From the NCBI RefSeq assembly GCF_000233715.2, contig NC_021184.1, positions 124,001 through 188,000 of the forward strand: a stretch of DNA of 64,000 bases. Direction: 5' to 3'. The stretch comes from Desulfoscipio gibsoniae DSM 7213 (GTDB lineage: Bacteria; Bacillota; Desulfotomaculia; Desulfotomaculales; Desulfallaceae). A model generated the notes under the pieces. It was not told where the DNA came from and ran no database searches. It saw nothing but the letters and a program-made list of their open reading frames with translations. How positions within the stretch are numbered: the stretch's first letter is position 1; every line of letters begins with the position of its first letter. This document shows, in pieces, positions 7,174 to 15,906 of the stretch. The translations under genes were made by a program, and so were the position numbers.

Positions 7174-7560
7174 ATGCCAGTGCAAGCAGGAAAAATTGTT
7201 GAAGGGAAAGTAACCGGTATTACAAATTTTGGCGCCTTTGTTGAGTTGCCGGATGGGGAAGTCGGTTTGGTACATATTTCGGAAATAGCCGAAGAATATG
7301 TCAAGGACATCAACGATTTCCTGAAAATAAATGACCTGGTTAAAGTTAAGGTTATTTCCGTAGACCCCAAGGGCAAAATAGGGTTATCCATAAAGCAAAC
7401 GGTGGAGACAGCCAGACGCCGACCGGCACCTCGTAAAAAGTTTGAGGTTTCATTTGAAGAAAAGTTAAACCGTTTTCTAAAGGACAGCGAGGAAAGACAG
7501 CAGGGCCTGCGTCGCAATGCAGATGCCAAGCGTGGTGGTCGCGGTAATCGGAGATCATAG
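7174..7560 (+). CDS. yabR: S1-domain RNA-binding protein (YabR type)
   Basis: A 128-residue protein with one S1 domain: GKIVEGKVTGITNFGAFVEL, then GLVHISEIAEEYV and VKVKVISVDPKGKIGLSIK. A basic Arg-rich tail (ARRRPAPRKK, RRNADAKRGGRGNRR) suits RNA binding. ATG 7174 is used; GGGAGG lies at 7154-7159, slightly far at about 14 bases, but no other in-frame start is nearer. Homologues next to divIC occur across Firmicutes. Confidence 0.9.
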   Translation: MPVQAGKIVEGKVTGITNFGAFVELPDGEVGLVHISEIAEEYVKDINDFLKINDLVKVKVISVDPKGKIGLSIKQTVETARRRPAPRKKFEVSFEEKLNRFLKDSEERQQGLRRNADAKRGGRGNRRS

Positions 7561-7591
7561 TCGGGTAATATAGGTAATATCATCATATTTT

Positions 7592-7626
7592 TAAAAAAGC
7601 ATTTCCTGATGGAGGTGCTTTTTTTA
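7592..7626 (+). terminator. Terminator before ppx
   Basis: AAAAAAGCATTTCC pairs with GGAGGTGCTTTTTT (two G-T pairs) around a TGAT loop. It separates the S1 gene from the ppx gene. Confidence 0.8.
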
Positions 7627-7680
7627 TCGCACCCTCAATATAATGCAGATAGTGTAAATTGCATCGGTAGGTGGTTATTG

Positions 7681-8574
7681 ATGAAGATTGCGGCAATCGA
7701 TGTGGGCACAAACTCCACCCGGTTAATGGTGGCAGAAGTATCATCGGAGGGTGAAGTGCGTCCTGTGATAACGGATTTAAAAACCACCCGTCTCGGGCAG
7801 GGTATCCAGGGCGGGCGGCTGGTGCAGGCTGCGATGGATAGGACTCTGGTCGTAATTACAAAGTTCATGCGGCAGGCCGAGCGGGCCAGGGTTGAAAAAA
7901 TCGTACTGGCGGCCACCAGTGCAGTACGGGATGCCGTTAATCGGGAGGACTTTTCTTCTGCGGTGCGTTCCGCCACCGGGCGGGAGTTGTGGGTGTTATC
8001 CGGTCCCATGGAGGCCCGGCTGAGCTACCTTGGAGTGACGAATGCTTTGGGTGATGTGCGGGATGCCCTGGTAATTGACATTGGGGGCGGCAGCACGGAA
8101 TTTATCTGGCGCTGTGCCGGTGAAACCAGGTTTATCAGTGTAAACGCCGGTGCCGTACGGATGACCGAGGGCGGTTATGGTAGCGGGCAAATCCAAAACG
8201 CTATTGGTGACACGCTGCACTTTATCGGGTTGGACAGCCCGGGCGAGGTGATCGGGGTGGGTGGAACGGTAACTACCCTGGCAGCTATGGCCCAGGGTAT
8301 GCTCCGGTACGACCCTGAAAAAATACATGGCTATCGCTTGACTGCTGCTGCTGTTGATAATTTGTACCGGTTACTATGTAGCCTTCCCATTAATAAGAGA
8401 AAGCAATTGCCGGGTTTGCAGCCTCAGCGGGCCGACATTATTCCTGCCGGCGCTCGTATATTGAGTACTATTTTGCATGGCTTGGCCCTGGAGAGTGTGT
8501 TGGTGAGTGAGGCCGATATACTCAACGGATTAATACTAGAGGCTTATATTGAAACGCAAAAAATGTCACAATAA
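7681..8574 (+). CDS. ppx: Exopolyphosphatase/guanosine pentaphosphate phosphohydrolase family protein
   Basis: ATG 7681 follows AGGTGG. The 297-residue protein has the ASKHA-fold signatures of Ppx/GppA: AAIDVGTNSTRLMVAE at the N-terminus, AATSAVRDAVNR near residue 79, VIDIGGGSTEF near 132 and VGGTVTTLAAM near 195. These enzymes remove terminal phosphate from polyphosphate or convert pppGpp to ppGpp. It lacks the C-terminal HD-like domain of long GppA proteins, which fits the short Ppx form found beside the spoIIE cluster in Clostridia. Confidence 0.9.
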   Translation: MKIAAIDVGTNSTRLMVAEVSSEGEVRPVITDLKTTRLGQGIQGGRLVQAAMDRTLVVITKFMRQAERARVEKIVLAATSAVRDAVNREDFSSAVRSATGRELWVLSGPMEARLSYLGVTNALGDVRDALVIDIGGGSTEFIWRCAGETRFISVNAGAVRMTEGGYGSGQIQNAIGDTLHFIGLDSPGEVIGVGGTVTTLAAMAQGMLRYDPEKIHGYRLTAAAVDNLYRLLCSLPINKRKQLPGLQPQRADIIPAGARILSTILHGLALESVLVSEADILNGLILEAYIETQKMSQ

Positions 8575-8597
8575 AAATGGAATAAAATAACAAAATG

Positions 8598-8629
8598 TTA
8601 CTTTTGTATCCACTTATTTGTAATATAAT
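8598..8629 (+). promoter_or_regulatory. Possible sigma-A promoter of spoIIE
   Basis: A perfect TATAAT lies at 8624-8629, 34 bases before the start. A weak TTACTT at 8598-8603 is spaced 20 bases, resembling the long-spaced Spo0A-activated spoIIE promoter of Bacillus. No clear 0A box was picked out. Confidence 0.4.
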
Positions 8630-8663
8630 GGATTTAACATTATGGCGCAAAGGGGTGGATTTG

Positions 8664-11117
8664 TTGTTTGAAAAGGCCGAAATATACTCGCGTCAGCGAA
8701 GTAAAGAGGGGCAATACAAATATGATGATTATACCGCCGGGTGCTGCAAGAGCCGCCGGCTGCATTTTTTTACCGGGTTACGGTTAAGGGATGGGGTGGG
8801 GCTGGTTGCCTTGCTCGCGGCTGGTTTTTTACTGGGCCGGGCTTTTTTATTGGGTGAACTGTTGCCCTTTGGTGTAGCGTTGGTGGCGGCCGGTTTTGTT
8901 TATCATCGTGAATCTGCTCTGGCGGCGCTTATCGGAGCAGCGCTGGGGTTATGCACTGTGGTTTCGGGTTGGGAACTGGCTGCTCGTATGGTTGCGCTGG
9001 TGGCGGTGGGTGTCGCTGCCTTAGCCGTGCCGTTGCACTCCGCGCTGCTTCGCATCTGGCTGGGCGGGGCGGTTTTGGCTGTGCTGGTGGTCACAGGTAC
9101 GGGATATGTGGCGGTTACAGGGCCTAATACATACGATTATGTCAGGGTGCTTTTTGAAGCTATATTTGGTGCCTTGCTGGCAGTTGCTTATGGAGCGGCC
9201 TTTGGGGGATTGCGGCGGTACGCCACGGGTCAACAGGTTAACGGGGAGCAGGTCTTTTGTTTTATTGTTTTATTGCTCAGTATAGTGGCAGCCGCCGGGC
9301 AGGTGCGGTGGGGCATGCTTACCCCGGGTGGTATATTGGCTGCTTTTATTGTACTTGTAGCAGGATATATCGGTGGTGCCGGCCTGGGGGCCGCTGCCGG
9401 TGCCGTTATAGGGGTGGTGCCAGGTCTTGTATTTACTGTTTCGCCGGCGGCACTGGGGGCATTTGCATTTGCGGGTTTTTTAGGTGGTTTGTGCCGGGGT
9501 ATGAAGCGGATAGGGGTTGTATCCGGTTTTTTATTGGGAGGCACACTACTTACCGTTTATTTGGGTAGTGGTCGAGATATAGCCGGTTTAATGGTGGAAA
9601 CAGCGCTGGCCGGGCTGGTCTTTTTAATATTGCCTAAAACAGTGTTTACAGCTATACAAAAAAATATGCCGGTGGCTGGCCCCTGGCTGGCCACAGCCCA
9701 GTTGGCAGAAGGTGAACAGAACAGCATTAAAGGACGGTTAAAGCGATGGCAGACGGTATTTGAAGAAGTTTCCCGCACCTATGATCAGGTGAGCGGTGCA
9801 CTGGATCCCCAGGGGAAAGACACTGGATGGCAGTCCTCGATTAAGGAAATTAAAAACATGGTCTGTAATGATTGTGTATTGATTAAAGTATGCTGGGAAA
9901 GGGAATTTCAGCGTACCCTTAAGCATGTTGAAAGTTGTTTTGCTGTTGCCCAAGGCAATGGGCGGGTAACAGTGGAGGATTTGGATAAGTCACTGAGTCA
10001 GCGTTGTGCAAGACCCCGGGAATTGATCATGGGTATTAACTGCTGCTATCAATTGTGGCGCATGCAGCAATTCTTGGGGCAGAGACTGTGGGAGAGCCGG
10101 GAACTGGTATCTGTGCAACTGCGCGGTATGCGCGGGGTAATTGAAAATTTAGCCCGGGAGTTGGAGGCGGGAAGCGACACGTGGTGGCGACGTGCGGAAT
10201 ATTTTAAACAAAGTTTAAAACAGTCTGGTATACCAGTTGCATCCCTGGTGTTGTATCCTTCTGTGCGGGGGTACGAGGTGGAGGTGGCTATGCCGGCTTG
10301 CACCGGTAAAAGAAAATGTATTTATGATGTGGCCCCTTTGTTAAGTCAATTGACAGGGGAAAATCTGGTTACCTCCCATACGGATTGTGTTATTTGGGAA
10401 GACAAGGACTTCTGCACTTTCAGGTTGTATCCGGATTTAAACTATCAATTGGGGCTTGGCCTTGCTCGGTGTCCCGGTAAAGGGAATGATATATCAGGCG
10501 ATAGCTGTACAGTAATGCATCTTAGCGATGGGAGGCTGTCTATTTTAATTAGCGATGGCATGGGCTCCGGAGTGACGGCGAGATCGGAAAGTGAAACAAC
10601 GTTATCGTTATTGCAAAAGTTGTTAAAAGTGGGTTATAGCAGGGACCTGGCTATTCGTATGGTCAACTCGGTTATGATGCGTCACTGTCCCGATGAGGAT
10701 AACTTCGCTACAGTGGATATGTGTGTAGCAGACCTGTATGGCGGAAAGTTGGAAATGGTAAAAATCGGTGCGCCACCCAGCTTTTTAGTGCGCCAGAACC
10801 ATGTCCAGGTTATCCAGGCCAGCTCATTGCCGGTGGGTATTGTAGATGATATAAATATTTTTTCTCAACACAGTGAAATGGATAATGGTAATATGCTGGT
10901 TATGGTGACAGACGGAGTTACAGACGCTTATCCAGGGAACGCGGAAAATGAAGAGTGGATAACCTCCGTACTCAGGGAAATCGTTGATTTGCCGCCCCAA
11001 GAAGTGGCCGAGCTGATTCTGCGCCTGGCTATAAGCGGTGCCGGCGAGGGACGGCAGGTGGCGGATGATATGACCGTGTTGGTGGCTCGGTTAAAAAATT
11101 CGTGTATTGATAATTAA
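8664..11117 (+). CDS. spoIIE: Stage II sporulation protein E (membrane PP2C phosphatase)
   Basis: The start is TTG 8664 (or 8661), 5 bases after AGGGGTGG; the reading from 8595 would include the -10 region. At 817 residues it is close to the usual length. Residues about 40-330 contain some ten hydrophobic segments, followed by a central regulatory region and a C-terminal PP2C domain with LISDGMGSG near residue 626 and VTDGVTD and DDMTVLVARL metal/phosphate motifs near the end. SpoIIE dephosphorylates SpoIIAA to release sigma-F and helps place the polar septum. It lies upstream of tilS and ftsH as in Bacillus. Confidence 0.95.
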   Translation: MFEKAEIYSRQRSKEGQYKYDDYTAGCCKSRRLHFFTGLRLRDGVGLVALLAAGFLLGRAFLLGELLPFGVALVAAGFVYHRESALAALIGAALGLCTVVSGWELAARMVALVAVGVAALAVPLHSALLRIWLGGAVLAVLVVTGTGYVAVTGPNTYDYVRVLFEAIFGALLAVAYGAAFGGLRRYATGQQVNGEQVFCFIVLLLSIVAAAGQVRWGMLTPGGILAAFIVLVAGYIGGAGLGAAAGAVIGVVPGLVFTVSPAALGAFAFAGFLGGLCRGMKRIGVVSGFLLGGTLLTVYLGSGRDIAGLMVETALAGLVFLILPKTVFTAIQKNMPVAGPWLATAQLAEGEQNSIKGRLKRWQTVFEEVSRTYDQVSGALDPQGKDTGWQSSIKEIKNMVCNDCVLIKVCWEREFQRTLKHVESCFAVAQGNGRVTVEDLDKSLSQRCARPRELIMGINCCYQLWRMQQFLGQRLWESRELVSVQLRGMRGVIENLARELEAGSDTWWRRAEYFKQSLKQSGIPVASLVLYPSVRGYEVEVAMPACTGKRKCIYDVAPLLSQLTGENLVTSHTDCVIWEDKDFCTFRLYPDLNYQLGLGLARCPGKGNDISGDSCTVMHLSDGRLSILISDGMGSGVTARSESETTLSLLQKLLKVGYSRDLAIRMVNSVMMRHCPDEDNFATVDMCVADLYGGKLEMVKIGAPPSFLVRQNHVQVIQASSLPVGIVDDINIFSQHSEMDNGNMLVMVTDGVTDAYPGNAENEEWITSVLREIVDLPPQEVAELILRLAISGAGEGRQVADDMTVLVARLKNSCIDN

Positions 11118-11180
11118 AAACAGCAGGGTGTGTGAGCTAATTTAGATCGCACGGATCACTGTGACTTACTACCTCTGTCA

Positions 11181-11214
11181 GCGTGCAATGGAGGGTACGA
11201 CCCGGCACGCTTTT
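11181..11214 (+). terminator. Probable spoIIE terminator
   Basis: GCGTGC (11181-11186) pairs with GCACGC (11205-11210) around an inner GGG/CCC hairpin, followed by TTTT. Confidence 0.55.
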
Positions 11215-11238
11215 ACTATTGCATATGCAATAGTAAAA
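11211..11238. repeat. 28-bp perfect palindrome between spoIIE and tilS
   Basis: TTTTACTATTGCAT is followed directly by its exact reverse complement with no loop. It may be an operator or an RNA hairpin; its first T-run is shared with the preceding terminator-like stem. The rest of 11118-11339 shows no gene. Confidence 0.85.
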
Positions 11239-11351
11239 GAACCTTATCATACTTGTTAAAGTAGATATTGTTTGAGAAAAAAATAATATAAGAAGGAAAT
11301 TATTTTATCTGTGTGGAAGTTTAAAAAAATAGGAATAATGTGGGTGAAATA

Positions 11352-12755
11352 ATGCCTTTAATTAAGCCGATTGCTGAACATATCCGTAAATATAAAATGG
11401 TTTCCGCGGGTGAAACTGTGGTGGTAGGCGTATCAGGGGGACCGGATTCCATGGCCCTGCTGCATATCCTGTACAGGTTGCAGGAAACCTTGGAAATTAA
11501 GCTGGTGGTGGCTCATTTAAATCACCAGTTTCGTGGTAGCGAGGCAGAGGCCGATGCCCATTTTGTTTTAAATGCGGCCCGCCGCCTACAATTGACAGCT
11601 TTTGTGGAAGCCCGGGATGTACCGGCATACAGCCGGGGGCGTGGTATTTCTCCCCAGGTGGCGGCCCGGGAAGTTCGTTATAACTTTTTAGACGAAGTGG
11701 CCGTGAAAACGGGAGCGTCCAAGGTGGCACTGGGGCATCATGCGGACGACCAAGCTGAAACCATATTGCTGCATATTTTAAGGGGTACCGGTGCGGGCGG
11801 TCTTAAAGGCATGCTGCCCGTGCGGGATGATTTTTATATTCGCCCATTACTGGCTGTCAGGCGCCGTGATATTGAAGATTACTGTCAACGGCACGACCTG
11901 GCTACCAGGCAGGATTCCAGCAACACAAAGCCCAAGTATTTGCGTAACCGGGTTAGGTTGGAGCTGCTGCCGATTTTAGAAAAAAGATATAACCCTAATC
12001 TGGTAGAGTCTTTAAACCGGCTGGCAGAAATATGCCGGGATGAAGACGATTACCTGGAGCATCAGGCCGGGGAGGTTTTTTTTCGTGCCAGGCTCTCAAC
12101 CGGCGGCAATACCATATGCCTTGATGCGGGGAAATTGTCGGCCGTTCCACAGGCATTGCTGCGCAGGGTAGTGCGCCTGGCCTGGAGCGAAATTTGCGGT
12201 GATCAGGATGATTTAAACTACCGGCATATTGAACAAGTTTTGGCAATAATAAATGGTGGAGGTGGTTATAGGCAAATTAATTTGCCAAGGGGAATTACGT
12301 TTAAAAAGTATTATGAGGTGCTGGAGTTCACCCTGGACCGGGAAATTAAAGAGGTTCCCTTTTACCAGTATTTTTTAAAGGTGCCGGGTATTACTTTTAT
12401 TCCCGAGGTGGGTTTGTCTATAGGCGCTGAGATATTACCTGTTGGCGAGGCCATGGAGCCTTTCGTTTTTGGCTCCGGGCAAGTTATTTTGGATTACGAC
12501 CGTTTAGCTGCTCCCTTAATAGTGCGCCGCCGGTTATCCGGTGATCGTTTCGGCCCATTGGGTTTGGATGGCACCGTGAAACTGAAAAAATTTTTTATTG
12601 ATCACAAGATTCCCCGTCACCAGAGGGATTGCATTCCCCTGGTGGTATCCGGAAATGATATAGTATGGGTGGTTGGCATGCGCCCGGGTGAAAAATGGAA
12701 GGTAACCAATAATACGGTAAATTGTTTGCGATTATATATTATCGATTACGAATAA
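11352..12755 (+). CDS. tilS: tRNA(Ile)-lysidine synthetase
   Basis: Residues 25-35 carry the PP-loop ATPase motif GVSGGPDSMAL, and HHADDQAETILLHILRGTG is the second conserved TilS block. The C-terminal substrate-binding domain has RRLSGDRFGPLG and KLKKFFIDHKIPRHQRD near residues 393-425. TilS modifies C34 of the AUA-reading tRNA(Ile) to lysidine, an essential step. I chose ATG 11352; GTG 11340 is an alternative four codons upstream, and ribosome binding evidence is weak for both. The length of 467 residues is normal. Confidence 0.93.
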   Translation: MPLIKPIAEHIRKYKMVSAGETVVVGVSGGPDSMALLHILYRLQETLEIKLVVAHLNHQFRGSEAEADAHFVLNAARRLQLTAFVEARDVPAYSRGRGISPQVAAREVRYNFLDEVAVKTGASKVALGHHADDQAETILLHILRGTGAGGLKGMLPVRDDFYIRPLLAVRRRDIEDYCQRHDLATRQDSSNTKPKYLRNRVRLELLPILEKRYNPNLVESLNRLAEICRDEDDYLEHQAGEVFFRARLSTGGNTICLDAGKLSAVPQALLRRVVRLAWSEICGDQDDLNYRHIEQVLAIINGGGGYRQINLPRGITFKKYYEVLEFTLDREIKEVPFYQYFLKVPGITFIPEVGLSIGAEILPVGEAMEPFVFGSGQVILDYDRLAAPLIVRRRLSGDRFGPLGLDGTVKLKKFFIDHKIPRHQRDCIPLVVSGNDIVWVVGMRPGEKWKVTNNTVNCLRLYIIDYE

Positions 12756-12877
12756 TGGTTTTGTGACAAGCTAATGAGTAATAGTGATTAGTTATAATTA
12801 TATTGATAAAAAATTTATTGTTTGCTAAAATTAACTTTATTGGCTGAATACCACTGTCACTGAGAGGAGTGGCTTGT

Positions 12878-14704
12878 TTGAACAAGGTGATCAAAAACCT
12901 TAGCATATACCTTCTGATTGTATTGGTTACCATAGCTTTGATTAGATGGAATACCCAGGATAATGCAGCCATTGAGGAAATGCGGTTTGATGAATTTTAT
13001 GCCGCCCTGGGTGAAGGTAAGATAACACAGGTGACTATCCAGCCGGATGATTTTACCGCGCTGATCACCGGTAAAGAGGTGGGCGGTAAGCAGTTTCAAG
13101 TAAGAGGTACTGTGCCGGGTGCCGAAAAGGTGGAAGCCATCCTGCAGGATAAGGGGGTTCAATACAATGTAATAGAACCGCCCAGACCCAGCTGGTGGAC
13201 CGGCTTGTTAACCACACTGTTACCTATTTTAATCTTTGTTTTATTGTTTTTCTTCCTTATGCAGCAGACCCAGGGCGGAGGCAACCGGGTCATGTCCTTC
13301 GGTAAAAGCCGGGCTAAGTTGCATACCGATGATAAAAAAAAGGTAACCTTTGCAGATGTGGCGGGTGCTGATGAGGTTAAGGAAGAGTTGGAAGAGGTTG
13401 TGGAATTCCTAAAAAATCCCAAAAAGTTTAATGAACTGGGAGCTCGCATTCCCAAGGGAGTATTGTTGTTCGGACCGCCCGGTACCGGTAAAACTTTGCT
13501 GGCACGTGCTGTGGCCGGTGAGGCGGGAACACCCTTTTTTAGTATCAGCGGTTCAGACTTTGTAGAAATGTTTGTGGGTGTGGGTGCTTCCAGAGTTAGG
13601 GATTTATTTGAGCAGGCCAAGAAAAATGCACCCTGTATAGTATTTATAGATGAAATTGATGCTGTGGGCCGCCAGCGTGGCGCAGGCCTGGGCGGTGGAC
13701 ATGATGAACGTGAACAGACCCTGAACCAGCTATTGGTGGAAATGGACGGCTTTGATGCCAATGAGGGTATTATAATCATTGCTGCTACCAACAGGCCTGA
13801 TATATTAGACCCGGCACTGCTCAGGCCGGGGCGCTTTGACCGCGAGGTGGTGGTGGGCGTACCGGATATCAACGGCAGGAAAGAAATACTGCTGGTGCAC
13901 GCCAGGGGTAAGCCCCTGGCCCCCGGTGTAGATATTGAAATCATAGCCCGTCGTACCCCCGGCTTTACAGGTGCTGACCTGGCTAATTTGATAAATGAAG
14001 CTGCCCTGTTGGCAGCCCGCCGCAATAAAAAGGATATCGGTCAAAGTGAGCTGGAAGATTCAATTGAGCGAGTCATTGCCGGCCCGGAGAAAAAATCACG
14101 GGTTATCAGTGAAAATGAGAAAAAATTGGTCTCCTATCACGAAGCTGGTCACGCGGTGGTTGGCTACCTGTTGCCCCATACCGATCCGGTGCACAAGGTT
14201 TCCATCATACCCCGGGGGAGGGCCGGCGGGTATACGCTGCTTTTGCCCAAGGAAGACCGGTATTACATGACCAGGTCACAGCTGTTGGATCAAGTGACCA
14301 TGTTGCTGGGTGGCCGGGTGGCCGAGGATTTGGTATTACGGGAAATCAGTACCGGCGCTCAGAACGATTTGGAGCGTTCCACCGAGCTGGTGCGCAAAAT
14401 GGTTATGGAATATGGCATGAGCGATGCATTGGGTCCCATGACCTTTGGTAATAAACAGGAAGCTGTGTTCTTAGGCCGGGATATTGCCCGGGATCGCAAC
14501 TATGGCGAAGAGGTGGCCGCGTCCATTGACCGGGAAGTGCGGGGTACAATTGAGAGAAACTATATACGAGCCAAGGATATGCTTAGTAAGCATATTGAAA
14601 TACTGCATAAGATTGCCAGGGAACTGATGGAAAAAGAAACTTTGGAAGCCGAAGAATTTGCAAGTATTATGAAGGAATCCGGTATTGAGGCCAATAAAGC
14701 TTAG
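12878..14704 (+). CDS. ftsH: ATP-dependent membrane zinc protease FtsH
   Basis: TTG 12878 lies 9 bases after GAGAGGAG, giving MNKVIKNLS; the GTG at 12869 overlaps that site. Order of domains in 608 residues: first membrane helix (about 8-24), external domain, second helix (about 108-128), AAA+ module with Walker A GPPGTGKT near 200, Walker [10 protein letters not shown] near 253 and second region of homology [20 protein letters not shown], then the zinc site HEAGH near 421. FtsH degrades misfolded membrane proteins and regulators and is needed for sporulation in Bacillus. The gene follows tilS as in many Firmicutes. Confidence 0.96.
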   Translation: MNKVIKNLSIYLLIVLVTIALIRWNTQDNAAIEEMRFDEFYAALGEGKITQVTIQPDDFTALITGKEVGGKQFQVRGTVPGAEKVEAILQDKGVQYNVIEPPRPSWWTGLLTTLLPILIFVLLFFFLMQQTQGGGNRVMSFGKSRAKLHTDDKKKVTFADVAGADEVKEELEEVVEFLKNPKKFNELGARIPKGVLLFGPPGTGKTLLARAVAGEAGTPFFSISGSDFVEMFVGVGASRVRDLFEQAKKNAPCIVFIDEIDAVGRQRGAGLGGGHDEREQTLNQLLVEMDGFDANEGIIIIAATNRPDILDPALLRPGRFDREVVVGVPDINGRKEILLVHARGKPLAPGVDIEIIARRTPGFTGADLANLINEAALLAARRNKKDIGQSELEDSIERVIAGPEKKSRVISENEKKLVSYHEAGHAVVGYLLPHTDPVHKVSIIPRGRAGGYTLLLPKEDRYYMTRSQLLDQVTMLLGGRVAEDLVLREISTGAQNDLERSTELVRKMVMEYGMSDALGPMTFGNKQEAVFLGRDIARDRNYGEEVAASIDREVRGTIERNYIRAKDMLSKHIEILHKIARELMEKETLEAEEFASIMKESGIEANKA

Positions 14705-14718
14705 GGAGGTTTATAGTT

Positions 14719-15168
14719 TTGGAGCGGACTTATGTTATGGTTAAACCAGATGGTGTGCAGAGAAATTTAATAGGGGAAATTATATTCCGCTTTGAAAAAA
14801 AAGGGCTCAAGATTGTAGGCCTGAAAATGATGCAGATATCCCGTGAACTGGCTGAGCGCCATTACGGGGAACACCGGGGCAAGCCGTTTTTTGAGCCCCT
14901 GGTGGAATATATCACTTCTGGTCCTGTAGTGGCCATGGCCCTCGAAGGTAAAGATGCCGTGAGCACGGCGCGGGAAATGATGGGGGCTACCAACCCGCTA
15001 AAGGCTGCCCAAGGAACTATACGCGGTACTTTTGGCATGGATATTGGACGCAATGTGGTGCATGGTTCAGATTCAACCGAAAGTGCGGCCAGGGAATTAG
15101 GGCTGTTCTTTGCACCAGGTGAACTTGTTGAATATAAAAGAGAATTGGATAGCTGGATTTATGAATAA
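14719..15168 (+). CDS. ndk: Nucleoside diphosphate kinase
   Basis: TTG 14719 after GGGAGG, 15 bases behind ftsH. The 149-residue product shows [15 protein letters not shown] at the N-terminus and NVVHGSDS near residue 113, which includes the phosphorylated catalytic His. It transfers the gamma phosphate between nucleotides. Probably co-transcribed with ftsH. Confidence 0.95.
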   Translation: MERTYVMVKPDGVQRNLIGEIIFRFEKKGLKIVGLKMMQISRELAERHYGEHRGKPFFEPLVEYITSGPVVAMALEGKDAVSTAREMMGATNPLKAAQGTIRGTFGMDIGRNVVHGSDSTESAARELGLFFAPGELVEYKRELDSWIYE

Positions 15169-15203
15169 CAAGAAGCGGTCTTCCAGGCCGCTTCTTGTTC
15201 TTT
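15167..15203 (+). terminator. Terminator after ndk
   Basis: AACAAGAAGCGG / CCGCTTCTTGTT stem of 12 bp or more with a short loop, then TTTT; it overlaps the ndk stop. Confidence 0.9.
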
Positions 15204-15307
15204 TAAAACATTAAAATTTAATGAAAAAAAATATGCAAAATTCTTTTTTGCAGGAAATATACTCAACAATGTAGAATAAATTCCTTTTAAAAGTTGGGGT
15301 GATACTT

Positions 15308-15706
15308 ATGTCCTTAACTAAACAAATTACTCTTGGATTAACCGGATCGGCGCAGGTGGAGGTTAATGACCAAAATACCGCCATTGCATACGGCAGCGGT
15401 GATATCAGTGTATTTGCCACTCCCGCCATGATCGGGTTGATGGAAAAGGCGGCACTAAGCTCTGTAGATCCTTTGCTGCCTGAAGGTTATACCACGGTGG
15501 GTATCAAGGTGGATGTGGAACACGTAGCCGCCACTCCCGTGGGGGGGGTTGTGCGGGCGCAGTCCAGACTTTTGAAGATAGATGGGCGGCGACTGGTTTT
15601 TGAAGTCCAGGCCAGCGATGACACACGGGTGGTTGGACGTGGCACCCATCAGAGATTTATTGTAAAAGTAGATGAGTTTCTACAGCGAGTAGGCAGTAAA
15701 AAATAG
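15308..15706 (+). CDS. Hotdog-fold thioesterase family protein (FlK-like)
   Basis: ATG 15308 follows GGGGT. The 132-residue sequence fits the fluoroacetyl-CoA-thioesterase-like hotdog group: FATPAMIGLMEKAAL near residue 40, GYTTVGIKVDVEHVAATPVG near 62, then the RRLVFEVQASDDTRVVGRGTHQRFIV strand pair. Members hydrolyse small acyl-CoAs; the substrate here is unknown. It stands alone between ndk and fhs. Confidence 0.82.
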   Translation: MSLTKQITLGLTGSAQVEVNDQNTAIAYGSGDISVFATPAMIGLMEKAALSSVDPLLPEGYTTVGIKVDVEHVAATPVGGVVRAQSRLLKIDGRRLVFEVQASDDTRVVGRGTHQRFIVKVDEFLQRVGSKK

Positions 15707-15906
15707 AATAATTTTATTAAATTTTCAACAATCTAAAAAGCAGTACCATTTTGTTTTATATTCAATTACTGCTAAAGTATTGTGGTTACGCCATAATACT
15801 TGTATTGAAAAAATAATCTTAGTAAAGGGGGTTTAAAACAGGCGGGACAAGCAGCTATAAGACATTAAAGTTTTATTAAAGGATTAATCGAGAGGAGAGG
15901 TAAAAA

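Noticed and set aside
13159-14025. Long (288-codon) minus-strand open frame inside ftsH
   Set aside because: It is antisense to the most conserved part of ftsH, is Ser/Pro-rich as expected for a shadow, and has no start signal.
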